Below are positions 44,401-54,100 of a stretch of 64,000 nt of DNA, piece by piece. A program made the position numbers and the translations under genes. Every line of letters starts with the position of its first letter. Within the stretch, counting starts at the first letter, position 1. Where the stretch lies: assembly GCF_000622365.1 (NCBI RefSeq), contig NZ_JASC01000002.1, positions 173,501 through 237,500 of the forward strand, read 5' to 3'. The notes beneath the pieces are model-generated. The model had not been told where the DNA came from and did no database searches. It saw only the letters and a program-made list of their open reading frames with translations. The DNA comes from Sulfitobacter noctilucae. GTDB taxonomy: Bacteria; Pseudomonadota; Alphaproteobacteria; Rhodobacterales; Rhodobacteraceae.

Positions 44401-45072
44401 AACGGAAAACGCAAGAATGACGCCATTAATCGGCTGATCGGGGCGACCATTTTTGAGCAAGGTGAGGAAGGACGCCCAGCTGGCCTCGTCCGCAACGGCA
44501 TCGCTGTCCTGAGTGGTGTAGCGGCCTGCGGTGTCGATCAGCACCGCGTCTTCGGCGAACCACCAGTCGCAATTGCGCGTACCACCAAAGCCTGCACCCT
44601 GTTCGGGCATCGCATCCAGCCCCGGAAATTCGATGCCGGAATTGCGCAGCGCGGTGGTTTTACCTGCACCCGGCGGGCCAATGATGACATACCATGGCAG
44701 GTCATAAAGGTAGTTCTTGCCACCGGATTTCTTCAGCTTGTCCAGCGCCAGCTTCATGTTTTCGGCCAGCACCTTGCCGTCGCCGGTCTGGTCCGGCATC
44801 AGGCTTTGTTCGAGCTTTTGTGCCTTTTTGCGACGGCTGCGCCAGCGGATCAGATAAATCAATGCGATCAGCCCGATGATGCCGCCAATGGCCATGGCAC
44901 GGGCAAAGACGCTGGTCAGCGGTGCATAACCGGTCAGCGGAAAGCCGAACCAGATCGCGGCAAAGATCGCCGCGAAACCGCCAATGATCAGCAGCGCCCG
45001 GCCCCATTTGGTTTTGGTGAGCCGCATCAGAAAGCGGAACAGGCGGATGATCGGATTGAATATCGCGCGCAT
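41449..45072 (-). CDS. tssM: TssM / IcmF, T6SS membrane complex protein
   Basis: 1207 residues. Two N-terminal transmembrane helices (about 26-48, 55-77), cytoplasmic GTPase-like domain with Walker A GPPGAGKTT at 132-140, a third transmembrane helix about 442-465, and a large periplasmic portion with IcmF-related and C-terminal DUF1215-type regions, ending FLMPELADFSCPATLEQ. Forms the inner-membrane and periplasmic channel with TssL. A long plus-strand reading frame opposite it is only a codon-bias shadow. Confidence 0.97.
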   Translation of the reverse strand: MRAIFNPIIRLFRFLMRLTKTKWGRALLIIGGFAAIFAAIWFGFPLTGYAPLTSVFARAMAIGGIIGLIALIYLIRWRSRRKKAQKLEQSLMPDQTGDGKVLAENMKLALDKLKKSGGKNYLYDLPWYVIIGPPGAGKTTALRNSGIEFPGLDAMPEQGAGFGGTRNCDWWFAEDAVLIDTAGRYTTQDSDAVADEASWASFLTLLKNGRPDQPINGVILAFSVEQVLNASEAEIAAQAQTVRKRLGEIHEQLKIDFPVYVLFTKADLIAGFREYFASFNTNRRKSVWGVTFQTKDRKADTYLNVADEFDALLGRLSDEVIDRMSEEPDGVSRIAIFGLPGQMAMMRDNVAEFMRQVFEPTRYKTNAILRGFYFTSGTQEGTPIDQVLGAMSRTQDDAAFQPSFMSGKGKSFFLHDLLKRVIFEERDWVSFDHRAIRRAKILRTAALSLIVGVTIAAMGAFGFSFWQNATLLRTADVEAQTYARAARAEISRPVVDNTDPSLILQHLQDLRNMTAGYGDTRDPGLWEGFGLSRHGEVSLAATRAYSDGLERMLRPRMVLHLENEIPQLIADKDTGGIYRALKVYLLIGGQGEGSGDDAAVQAYFADVWSAMFSNAGQVDERDRINAHLAAMLELDADRQTLLAIDPEIVSSAREAIVNLPLADQAYASLKDRAVTSGVADFNLVERVSGGVARVFETTDGSPLDSLGVPGLYTFEGYWGFFLEELTEARDRLREDQWVLGDAAERVGYEAQLANLERDLHRAYRIEFNGAWREMFGRIGIGPLSNDAPEFEALAILSSPVASPILELVEAVEEETRLVRLYDEIGDLTPEQLATGSLSDNMGSAAFRRIYSQSGVFQRVVLDSVKSKSKVQTRAGNAVAEDTQRRQVERISDDFAQWHALMTGSDRSRPVDVILANLGDLRENRRQASVAPTPADETMLSQSLSALTRNNTALPDDLARMLNEVENEFRAVATAATMSQLNRALNDEVSQFCRDFIAPLFPFGNGRHVSPAVFGQFFGPGGRMDNFYTSYLQPHVIRGPDGLLPAPDSAIGQTLSRAGLKQFDRAQAIQLAFFASGSAEPKVDMSIAHLTSSPTVELAILSMNGGSIRTQPDSAPAALSWPGQSSGVSVELFPAPDDRQSSISFAEGRWDIVNFLRKGRARVSANFVDVTQDVGGRSITYRIEFDSTTVPFLMPELADFSCPATLEQ

Positions 45073-45089
45073 GGCTTACAGGGCTCCGG

Positions 45090-46694
45090 TCATTCGGTTC
45101 GCGGGATCATGATTTCGACCCGTCTATTGCGTGCGCGGCCCTCACGGGTGCCATTGTCTGCAATCGGGTCCACAGCCCCCTTGCCCTCGACCACCACGCG
45201 GGAGGGATCAATCAGGACGCCTTGCACGATATCGGCCACGGTTTGCGCCCGCGCAACAGAGAGGTCTTCGTTCGTCTTGAACTGCCCGCGTCCACTGGGC
45301 GGGATGCTATCGGTATGGCCCACCACGCGGACCGGTCCCGGTTCATCATCAAACGTACGCCCAATGGAGGCGGCCAAAGTGCTGAAGTCATTGGTCAAGG
45401 TGGCTGATCCAGAGCCGAATTGCAGCACATCGCCCACGCGCACAAAGACCCAGTCCGTATTGCGGTCCACTTCGACCTCACCGTTTTCAATTTCAGGGGC
45501 CAGTGCTGTGCGGATGCGTTCAAGCTGCGTTGATGTGGGGGCCTCGTAGCCTCGGATAATCGGCTCTGTGCGTTCGATTGTGACGGGAGGCTGGCCCGCG
45601 TGAACCGCCAGAATACGGCTGCGCACCTCGGCCCCTTCGCGGGTCAGCAGCGTGGACAATGTGGCAAACAATGACACAACCATGACCGCCGCCACGGCAG
45701 CAATGACCCAGAGAGGGACGCCGCCGCGCCGCCGCTTGCCGCCCAGCAGGACCGGCGTCCAGCGCACGGATACATCATCATCCGGACGCGGCTGGACACG
45801 GCGCAGGGTCTCATAGATCGCGGTGCGGATGCGACTGAGCTCAACGCCGCCGTTGGGCATGGCACGGTATTGCCCCTCAAAACCAAGCGACAGACAGGTC
45901 AGCATCAACTCCAGCAGGTGAAACCGCTGACCGGGCGCGCGCATGGCCTCGTCCATCTTTTGAAAGAACCCCACGCCCGAGGAGCGTTCACCAAAGAACC
46001 GCGCGACCATGGAATATTCAAGCCATGTGCCACGGTCGGCACCGGGCAGGTTTTGCACAATATCATCTGCCGTTGCCGACAGGGCGTATTTCGCATCTGA
46101 GGCATCCTGCGCCGTGACACCGGCAGACAGGGCCGTGCGTTCGAAATTGTCGATCTCGCGGGTGACGTGATCAATCAGCGGAGCGGGTTGCATATCGACC
46201 AAGCCGGTGCGCAAGCGTCCCAGCAGGATCAGCAGGTTGGAGGCCGCCCGCAAGATCGGGTTTGACGATCCGCCCGTACCGGGGGCGGCACCGCGCAGTG
46301 CATCCTGAAAGGCGATGCGCGGCCGCTGTGCATATTGCGGCGCATCTTGCGGGCGCTGGATTTCCGGAAAAATCTCCGCCCCTGCAGCGCGTTGTCCCGT
46401 GCCGGGCTGATAAAGCGGTTGCTGCGCGGGCGGCTGTTGGGGTGGATAGGGCTGTGCGACGGGACGCGGCTGCGGATCGAAATTCCCGCCAAACCAGGTG
46501 TCATCCGCACCGGGGTTGTTCAAGGGCCGCTGGCCCGGTCCCGCACGCCCGCCCCCCTGAGGCGAGCCACCAGCGGGCGGCAAGGGCTGACCAAAGACAG
46601 TCTTGTCTGAAGCAGTGCCCTGCCCGCCGGATTTGCCCCCACCGGCGGGCGGCAGCGGCTGGCCAAAGACGGTTTTGTCGTCATCATCCGACAT
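45090..46694 (-). CDS. tssL: TssL (DotU) with C-terminal OmpA-like peptidoglycan-binding domain
   Basis: 534 residues. Residues 1-145 are disordered and Gln/Pro-rich and start with two copies of DKTVFGQPLPPAGG (Thr8, Thr32). DotU domain about 148-300 (NPILRAASNLLILLGRLR; ARFFGERSSGVGFFQKMD), transmembrane helix about 328-346, OmpA domain about 415-534 (VVGHTDSIPPSG, NRRVEIMIPR). ATG 46694 overlaps the tssK stop (TGATG). The OmpA domain would pin the complex to peptidoglycan. See findings for the Thr motifs. Confidence 0.95.
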   Translation of the reverse strand: MSDDDDKTVFGQPLPPAGGGKSGGQGTASDKTVFGQPLPPAGGSPQGGGRAGPGQRPLNNPGADDTWFGGNFDPQPRPVAQPYPPQQPPAQQPLYQPGTGQRAAGAEIFPEIQRPQDAPQYAQRPRIAFQDALRGAAPGTGGSSNPILRAASNLLILLGRLRTGLVDMQPAPLIDHVTREIDNFERTALSAGVTAQDASDAKYALSATADDIVQNLPGADRGTWLEYSMVARFFGERSSGVGFFQKMDEAMRAPGQRFHLLELMLTCLSLGFEGQYRAMPNGGVELSRIRTAIYETLRRVQPRPDDDVSVRWTPVLLGGKRRRGGVPLWVIAAVAAVMVVSLFATLSTLLTREGAEVRSRILAVHAGQPPVTIERTEPIIRGYEAPTSTQLERIRTALAPEIENGEVEVDRNTDWVFVRVGDVLQFGSGSATLTNDFSTLAASIGRTFDDEPGPVRVVGHTDSIPPSGRGQFKTNEDLSVARAQTVADIVQGVLIDPSRVVVEGKGAVDPIADNGTREGRARNRRVEIMIPRTE

Positions 46695-48028
46695 CACGCG
46701 CTCTCCGGTATGGCCCACATTTCTAGTTTAAGGTCCGGCCAGTTGCCCGCGAAATGCATTCCGATCGCAGGTGCGGTGGAAAATTCGCGCCAAAGTTCGG
46801 TGGATTTATCCAGTACGAAATAGACATTGGTGCTGACGACCCGGATCTGCCGCGGCGGATTGGGCAGATGCACGATCCCGATGCCGGGCAAGTTGTTGTT
46901 GATAATTTGCTTCATGCTCGTGGACGGGCCGACCTTAGCCAGTTGCGGAAACTGGCTTTGAACCTGGCTCAGCGGCAAGCCCGAGCTGACCTCGATCACG
47001 AAGGTCGCCTGTGCAAAGAGGTTACGGTCATTGACCAGTGCAGCATAGGAATTGGCGCGGACTTCTTTCAGCGGCAGACGCACGGCGCGGCCCACATCGC
47101 GGGCAAGCAGGCGCTGGATGTCCTGCACCACAGGGGTAAAGCTCGCCTTCGGGTCTTCATGCACATAGGGTTTGTAATTGGCGACACGGCGTTCGCCCTG
47201 ATCAAAGGTCGCCAGCTCGCCCGCCAACCCGATCAGCTTCTCATAGAGCCGCTCCGGGTGGACAGCCGCCATTCCCTTGAGATGCTGAAGGATTGGCAGT
47301 TCGCGGTTCAGCACCATCAGCATCAGGTAGTCCGTGGCTTGCATTCCGCCGCCTGAAGACGGGTCAGAAGCAAAACGTGACAGCGTTTCCAGCTTGGCTT
47401 CCATCCAGCCTACAACACGGCTGAGATAGCCTTCGTAGGCGTTGTGCACCCGCAGCACCAAGCCGGTGGGCGGCACGGTGTCATCCAATGTGACAATGCC
47501 ATCGCGCATCTCGATAATGCGGCCCAGATGGAGGTTCTGATACCCCGGCCGTGGCGTTTTGCGCAGCACCAGTTCAAGGCGCGGCGTTGCGATCTCGAGT
47601 GTTTGCTCATTGCGCGAGGCCGAGGATGTTTCCGACACAGTCTCGGTGCCCAGAACATAGCGGGTCGCAGCATTGGCTGCAGAAGGGGCGACGCTTTGCC
47701 CGCCGACATTGATATCCGGCAGAGTCAGCCAGATGGACAAGCCCTGTGCTTCTTCTTCGGGGACCGGAACGGGCAATGGCAGCGGGGCCCCTGCGGGCGC
47801 ATCAAAAGCCGTGCCATCGGGGAAGATGCCCGCGATGGCGGTCAGCCCGATCTTGGCCTGCTGTGCGAGGTCCCGGTTGAACCGCAACTCGCTGACGCCC
47901 CAGGGATAGGGCGTAATGTCAGCCGTACGTGCCTGTACCAGCCGCTCCATATAGCGGTCGGATTGTTGCAGATGGTGCGGGTGCAAAAACAGCCCTTCTT
48001 TCCAGGCAACCTTGCTGGTCCAAGACAT
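46694..48028 (-). CDS. tssK: TssK, baseplate-to-membrane-complex connector
   Basis: 444 residues, the usual size. Begins SKVAWKEGLFLHPHHLQQSDRY, the diagnostic motif, and has the shoulder domain plus the C-terminal neck/head (VSTNVYFVLDKSTELWREF). First gene of the minus-strand operon K-L-M-TagF-PppA-PpkA. The 113-base gap to the autotransporter stop holds no obvious strong terminator; a CTGTG/CACAG inverted repeat lies near 48100-48111. Confidence 0.97.
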   Translation of the reverse strand: MSWTSKVAWKEGLFLHPHHLQQSDRYMERLVQARTADITPYPWGVSELRFNRDLAQQAKIGLTAIAGIFPDGTAFDAPAGAPLPLPVPVPEEEAQGLSIWLTLPDINVGGQSVAPSAANAATRYVLGTETVSETSSASRNEQTLEIATPRLELVLRKTPRPGYQNLHLGRIIEMRDGIVTLDDTVPPTGLVLRVHNAYEGYLSRVVGWMEAKLETLSRFASDPSSGGGMQATDYLMLMVLNRELPILQHLKGMAAVHPERLYEKLIGLAGELATFDQGERRVANYKPYVHEDPKASFTPVVQDIQRLLARDVGRAVRLPLKEVRANSYAALVNDRNLFAQATFVIEVSSGLPLSQVQSQFPQLAKVGPSTSMKQIINNNLPGIGIVHLPNPPRQIRVVSTNVYFVLDKSTELWREFSTAPAIGMHFAGNWPDLKLEMWAIPESA

Positions 48029-48141
48029 GAGCGGACGATTTCCTTTGTGTTATCAGGCACGCCCCAAAAGGCGCACTGCTATGTTGGCAGGCATATCCAC
48101 TGTGGTCACAGCGGCGGCGGTGGTCAAGCCGCGCATCCTGT

Positions 48142-51100
48142 CTAGAACTGGAAGCGCATCTGTGCGGTGATGCCGTAGCCGTCGAGATTGTCGGAGAAAC
48201 GCGCATCGACACGCACCGATGCATCAAACTGACGCGCGCCCGCCGCGCGACCCGGATCAATCAGCTTGGTATAGTTCACACCCAACGAAATCTCGCCATA
48301 GGCACCCAGATTGCTGCTGGTTGTGGTGAGTGGTTCGCCGAAGGGTTTGCCGTTTGCGTCCAGCTCATAGAAGCGCGATGTCGTATCGCCGCCGAAGTCT
48401 TGATAGTAGGTGGCCGTCCCGAAATAGTTGATCACGGCAGTGCCGCTGGGAAGAACCTTACTGCGGGACAATGTGCCGGAGATAAAACCGACAGTACTGA
48501 CGATATCGTCGATTTGCAGCACACCATCATCGTCCGTGAAATCAACGGTACCGCCATCAAAGCGCAGATCATCGACGGAGGTCCGGCTGTGCGAAATACC
48601 AACCGCAGGGACAAAGACCAGACCGAGGTCCCCGCCCAGCGGGAAGGCATAGCCGACCGAGCCGCTGATCGTTGAACTGGTGCTGTCAAATTCCTGATCG
48701 GCTACGCCCAAATCGTCCGGGCCACCATCTGCCGCCGATGGCAGCAGCGCGCGGTTGGTCAGATCAAAGGCTGTTTGATCAAAGCGGAACTGCACATCCG
48801 CGAAGAGACGGTCGCGCGATCCACCCAAGTACAGTCCGCCGTACGTTTGTGTGAAATCGGTTTCATTGGTGCTTGTCTGGATGCTGCGGTTCAGGCTGAC
48901 AGCCGCTGAATCGAACTGGAACACCGGCTGAGACAGTGACCCTTGGTTCATGCCCAGGATGCCGCCAAAGCTGAGATCAAAGCCGGCAAATCGGTTGTCA
49001 AAGCAGGAGTAATCGAAGCCCGCCTGTAGACCGCCATAGCTGGCTGAAATAGTTGAGTTGAATGTACCGATCGAAGTATTGGTGTCACCACTTGCATCGG
49101 CCTGCCCACCGACACCCCGCGCCCATGTACCAAAGCCGCAGGGCTTGTCATCTTCTGCTGCAAGGCCGGATACAAAGGGGCTGGAAGGACGGTTCACCAC
49201 AGTATTGATGAGCGATTGTGTCAGCGTAAGACCGGATGCAATGCCCGCCACAGCGGGGTTGGCACCTGATTGAAGCTGGAGTCCGGAGGCTTCCGAGTTG
49301 ACCGCAACACCGTAAACGAGCGCGCCACCATTCGGCAAACCGTTCAACTGGAATGTGAATTCCGGATCGACAGTACCGAATTCCAGCAAGGAAAGAGATT
49401 CAGGCAGGACACTGAATTCAGTGCTCAGATCGGTGAAGTTCAGCACCAGATCACCACTAAGCTGCCCGCCCACACTAATACGGTCCACGCTGGCAATATC
49501 GCGGCCAAGGTTCATATCAAGGTTGATCACACCATTCAGGTTCGCATCACCAGTCACGTTAAGGACATCGGATGTGGATCCGTTGCTCGCCAATTGAATG
49601 ATGCCAGACGCGGTGTTTGTCAGTGTCCCACCCGCCTGATTGGTGCCAACGACATTCATTTGCGCATTGTTGACGACATCAGCAGCAATGCTGCCCCCCC
49701 CGGGCAGGGTCAGCAGACCGTTGTTGATCACCTGGCCCGCGCTGATCTGGCCGCCATCGCGCACTGTCAGGGTATCGTTGTTGGTGAAGGTTCTATCCCC
49801 CACCACGTTTGCCTGGACAGTAAAGGCGGTGTCGATGGAGGAAAAGCTGTTGGCTGTCAGCGTATTGCCTGTGATCACCCGCGAACCGCTTGCAATCTCG
49901 CCTAACGTTCCGCCGCTGATATCAGCACCACCGAAAATATCGACAGTGCCATTGTTCACGAAGCTGCCAAAGACCATGCTTCCCTCGCCTACGGCGAATT
50001 CCGCGTCATTGACGAAAGCGCCAACCGTTGCTGTGCGGTCGGCAATAAGGGTGGTGCGATCTTGGTTTGTCACCGTTCCGGAAACGCCGCCGCCCAATTG
50101 TAGCGTGTTTGCATTGGTCACATCGCCCGTGACCTGACCCAGCAGATCAAGTGTGCTGTTATTGGTAACGTCGCCCGTTACGTCACCTGTTTCGGCAAGG
50201 GTCAAGGTCGCGTTGTTTGTCACGTCTCCTGTTGCCCGACCTTGCAAATCGAATGTGCCGGTATTGCTGACATCGCCCGCCACGCTGCCAGTATCAGCAA
50301 GGGTAAAGCGTGCGGCATTCGTGACCTGACCTGTCGCACTGCCGCTGACGATCATATCGCCGAGGTTGCTGATCGCGCCGGCTTGGGTACCCGACATGAC
50401 AAGAGTGCCTGTTGCAGCATTCGTCACATCGCCCGTGATCGCCCCTTGCGCGTCCAGAGCGCCGTCATTGACGACATCCATCGCCACAAAGCCCGCTTGC
50501 GCGATTGTAACGTTGCCTGTGTTAGTCAGCTGACCCGTACCGCTTAACCCGCCGCTGATGCTTAGATCACCCGCGTTGGTCACGGTACCGCCTGAATCCA
50601 GCCTGGTTGTTCCCGCTGCAATAACCAAAGACCCGTTGCCCGTATTGTCGATGCTGACGACGTCTGAGAGGCCGGCTACGATTGTCACATCCCCGTCACC
50701 CGCTTGGAGCGCGCCGTTCAGGCGACCTGACAGATTTGTGGTGCCTCCATTCGCCGCCAGTGTGCCACCGATGGTACCTGAGGAATTGAGCGTGCCCGCC
50801 TCGACTGTCACTCCGCCGCCCAATGTACCGGTGTTGGTAATGATACCTGCAATCAGGTTGGTTGCACCGGTGACGGTGCCGCTAACGGTTGCCGTACCGT
50901 CCGTGTTGGTCAGGCTTGAGGCAGTTCCGGACAAGTTCAGTGTTGCCGCGTTGGTCACCGCGCCTGTGTTCAGCGCAAGATCCAGCGTGCCGACCTCGTT
51001 GTTCACCGAAGCCACGGTGCCGCCGGTCAGGTTGATCTCGCCACCTGCGTTGGTCAGCGCACCGATCGCACCTGCGGTCCCTTCAAAGGAACCCCCGCTG

Positions 51101-54100
51101 ACGCTGACATCCCCCATCGTGCCGCTGTTCGTCACATCGCCGCCCGTGATGCTGGTGGCATCTGTAATGGTACCGCTGTTGTTGAATGTACCGGCGGTGT
51201 TTTCGAGGCTGGCAACAGTTCCCGCGTTTGAGGCGGTGGCCGCGTTTTTAATTGCGCCGGCGCTGCCGCTTGCACCAATATTCAGGGTACCGCTGTCGTT
51301 GGTAATGGCACCTGTAACTCCGCCCGATATGTCGATATCGCCACCGGTATTCGTAATTGCTCCGGTTGTGCCACCCGTGTTCTTCAAGGACCCGCTACTA
51401 AGGGTTACGGTCTGCAACGTGCCACTGTTTGTCACGGTACCCGCTGCAATCTCGGTATCGCCGGTGACGCTGCCTGAGTTGTTGAAGCTGCCGCCGGATA
51501 TCTGCGCAGTCGTGATTGAACCTGCGCTGGTAACCTGACCCGTCGACGTCAGGGCGCCAACAGTAGCAGCACCGATGGTCAGTGTACCACCCGCGTTCGA
51601 GGCCGAGCCAACGCTGCCGCCCTGAATATCGACAGACCCGCCATTGTTGTTCAATGAACCGATAGAACCCGAACTGCTGAGCGCTACACCAGCAGCCACG
51701 GAGGCTGTCGTGATGTTACCTGAATTCGTAAAGGAGCCGCCGTTCTGCGCCAGTTCCCCGATGCTGCCCGCATTGCTGGCAGTGCCGCTGTTGGTCATGC
51801 TGGCAACGGAACCGCCGGTGATCATGGCTGTACCGCTGTTGCTGAGGTTGCCAACCGATGCACCGCTGACCGTAACCTCCGCGCCGTTGTTGGCCAAAGT
51901 GCCTACAGTGCCGCCCTGTGCAACAAAGCTGCCTGCCGAGACTGTCGCTGTGGTGACAGAACCGCCTTCGTTGGTGAAGGTCCCGCCAGTGACATTGGCG
52001 CTCGTGATGTTGCCTGCATTCGTCGTGGTTGTGGCAGAGTTCACCGTGGTGATCGTGCCTGCGTTGATGTCAAGAACACCTGCTGTGTTGTCGATCTGTG
52101 CAACCGTCCCGCCGCCGACAATCATCGTCCCGCCCGCAATCTCGGCAGTGCCGGTGACTGTGCCGGATGTGTTGAACACGCCGCCATTCAACGCGACGTT
52201 GTCCATCGTGCCGGTGCCTGCGTTGATTGCGGTGCCTGCGACAATGGTGATCGGCCCGGCAATGGTGCCTGCGTTATCCAGCGTTGCAGACTCGTCCGCA
52301 CCGCCTGCGACACCCAAGGTCACCGTCGGGATCGTATCCGGGTCGGCGGCCACCAAAGCGCCGGTATCGCTTAGCGCAAGTGTGCCGGTCTCGATCACAG
52401 TGCCGCCGGTAAAGGTGTTCTCACCCCCCAGCGTCAGCGAGCCTGATGTGGAATCGACGATCAGGGCGCCGGTTCCGGCGATCGCGCCGCCAAAGGTGGT
52501 TTCGCCCTCCCCTGTGATCGTCAGGGTGCCAGCACCCATGGCAACGTTGCCCGTGCCGGCAAGTGAACCGATGGTCTCATCTGTAGCATTCAGATCAAGC
52601 ACACCATTGACCACGACGTCGCCGTTATTCGACAAGGTATTGGCCACGCCAAGAATTAAGGTACCGCTTTCGACAGTCGTGGTGCCGGTGTATGTTTGCG
52701 CTTGGTTCAGCGTCAAACTGCCCGTTGAACCGGTACTGCCAACCGTCAGCCCGCCGTCGCCCGACATCACGCCATCATAGGTCGTAGCGCTGTCACCGCC
52801 AATGGTCAGGGTTGCGGCGTCTGCCAACGCAACGCCACCATCGCCTGTGATGCTCCCGATGGTTTCGTCCGCCTGCACATCCAATGTCCCGGTGCTCAAG
52901 ACGGTCACATCGCTTGTATCGCCAATGGCATTGCCACCCGACACCGACATGGTGCCGCTGGTGATCGTCGTCGCACCGGAGAAGGCATTCGCCGCTGCGG
53001 CACCAGCCGCCGTCCCCAGCGTAAACGTCTCGCCAGCGCCGACATCGACATTCAGCGCAAGAACCGATGGAACGCCTGCACCGTCTACGCCATCTGTGAA
53101 GGCCCCTGTGTAGGTCGTCGGCCCGCTGAGGGTGACTGTAGTCAGAGGGGTGTCTGTGGTTGTGATCACGCCCGTGCCACTGAGCCCGGTAAGCATAGCA
53201 TCCTGCCCGAAGAGATCGAGCGTGCCGGTGACTGTCGCATTGTCGCTGACCAGATCGAGAGCGCTGGCAGCGCCAAGCACCAGCGTCGTGTTTTCCGCAA
53301 TTGTCGCCGTCGCAGTTGCGCCGACAGTGGCTGCGTTCACCGTGATCGAAGACATCGCAGTGCCGTCACCAAAGGTAAGCGCCCCGTTGTTGGTCAGAGC
53401 ACCGGTGATCTCGAAATCCACACCGTCCGCGCCGGCGATGGTGCCGCCAGCTGTCGAAACTGTCACTGCATTGGCGACTGTTGTCGCAACATCAACCTGC
53501 AAGGTGCCATCGTCGAGAGTGATGAGCCCGCCGCCGAGGGCGTCGTCTGCCCCGATGGCGACCGTGCCTGCATTTACGGTGGTGGAGAATGTCTCGCCTG
53601 TGTTTGTGCTGGCGACCGTCACAGTGCCATCGCCCTGTTTGATCAGGCTGCCCGTTGTACCGGTAATGGCTGCTGCGATCTCTGTGTCGGTCTCGGTGCC
53701 AAAGGTCAGCGCGTCCGTTCCCAGCGCGATGGTCCCGCCGCTCGCGCTCAACGCCCCGATCGTTTCGCCAACCAGCAGCGCAAGCGTACCGTTGTCTGAA
53801 ATGGTGACCGACCCTGTGTCGAGGATCGCAGCGCCGTCATCCAGCGTCAGCTGCGCGTCATCTTCGATCCGTGTCATGCCGGTGTAGCTGTTGGTGCCAG
53901 AGAGAGTCTGATCCGTATTCCCCGCCACTGTCAGGCCGCCATCGCCTGAAATATCGCCATCATAGGTGCCGGTAGCAACGGTTACGGTCCCGTTGTCGAG
54001 AGTCAGTGAAGCTGTCAGATCAACCGCGCCTGTTCCAGAAAGGGCCGCGATCTGCTCGGCGTCTGTGACACGCAAAGTGCCATCGGCTGCGATGTCGACC

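Noticed and set aside
41866..45549. A 1227-codon open frame on the plus strand opposite tssM and part of tssL
   Set aside because: Product lacks any family pattern, has the odd composition expected of the opposite strand of a GC-rich gene, and lies antisense to well-recognised TssM and TssL.
50200..52200. Possible CRISPR-like array because of short repeated units
   Set aside because: Units are in frame, imperfect and of variable spacing, and they encode beta-helix repeats. No cas genes.
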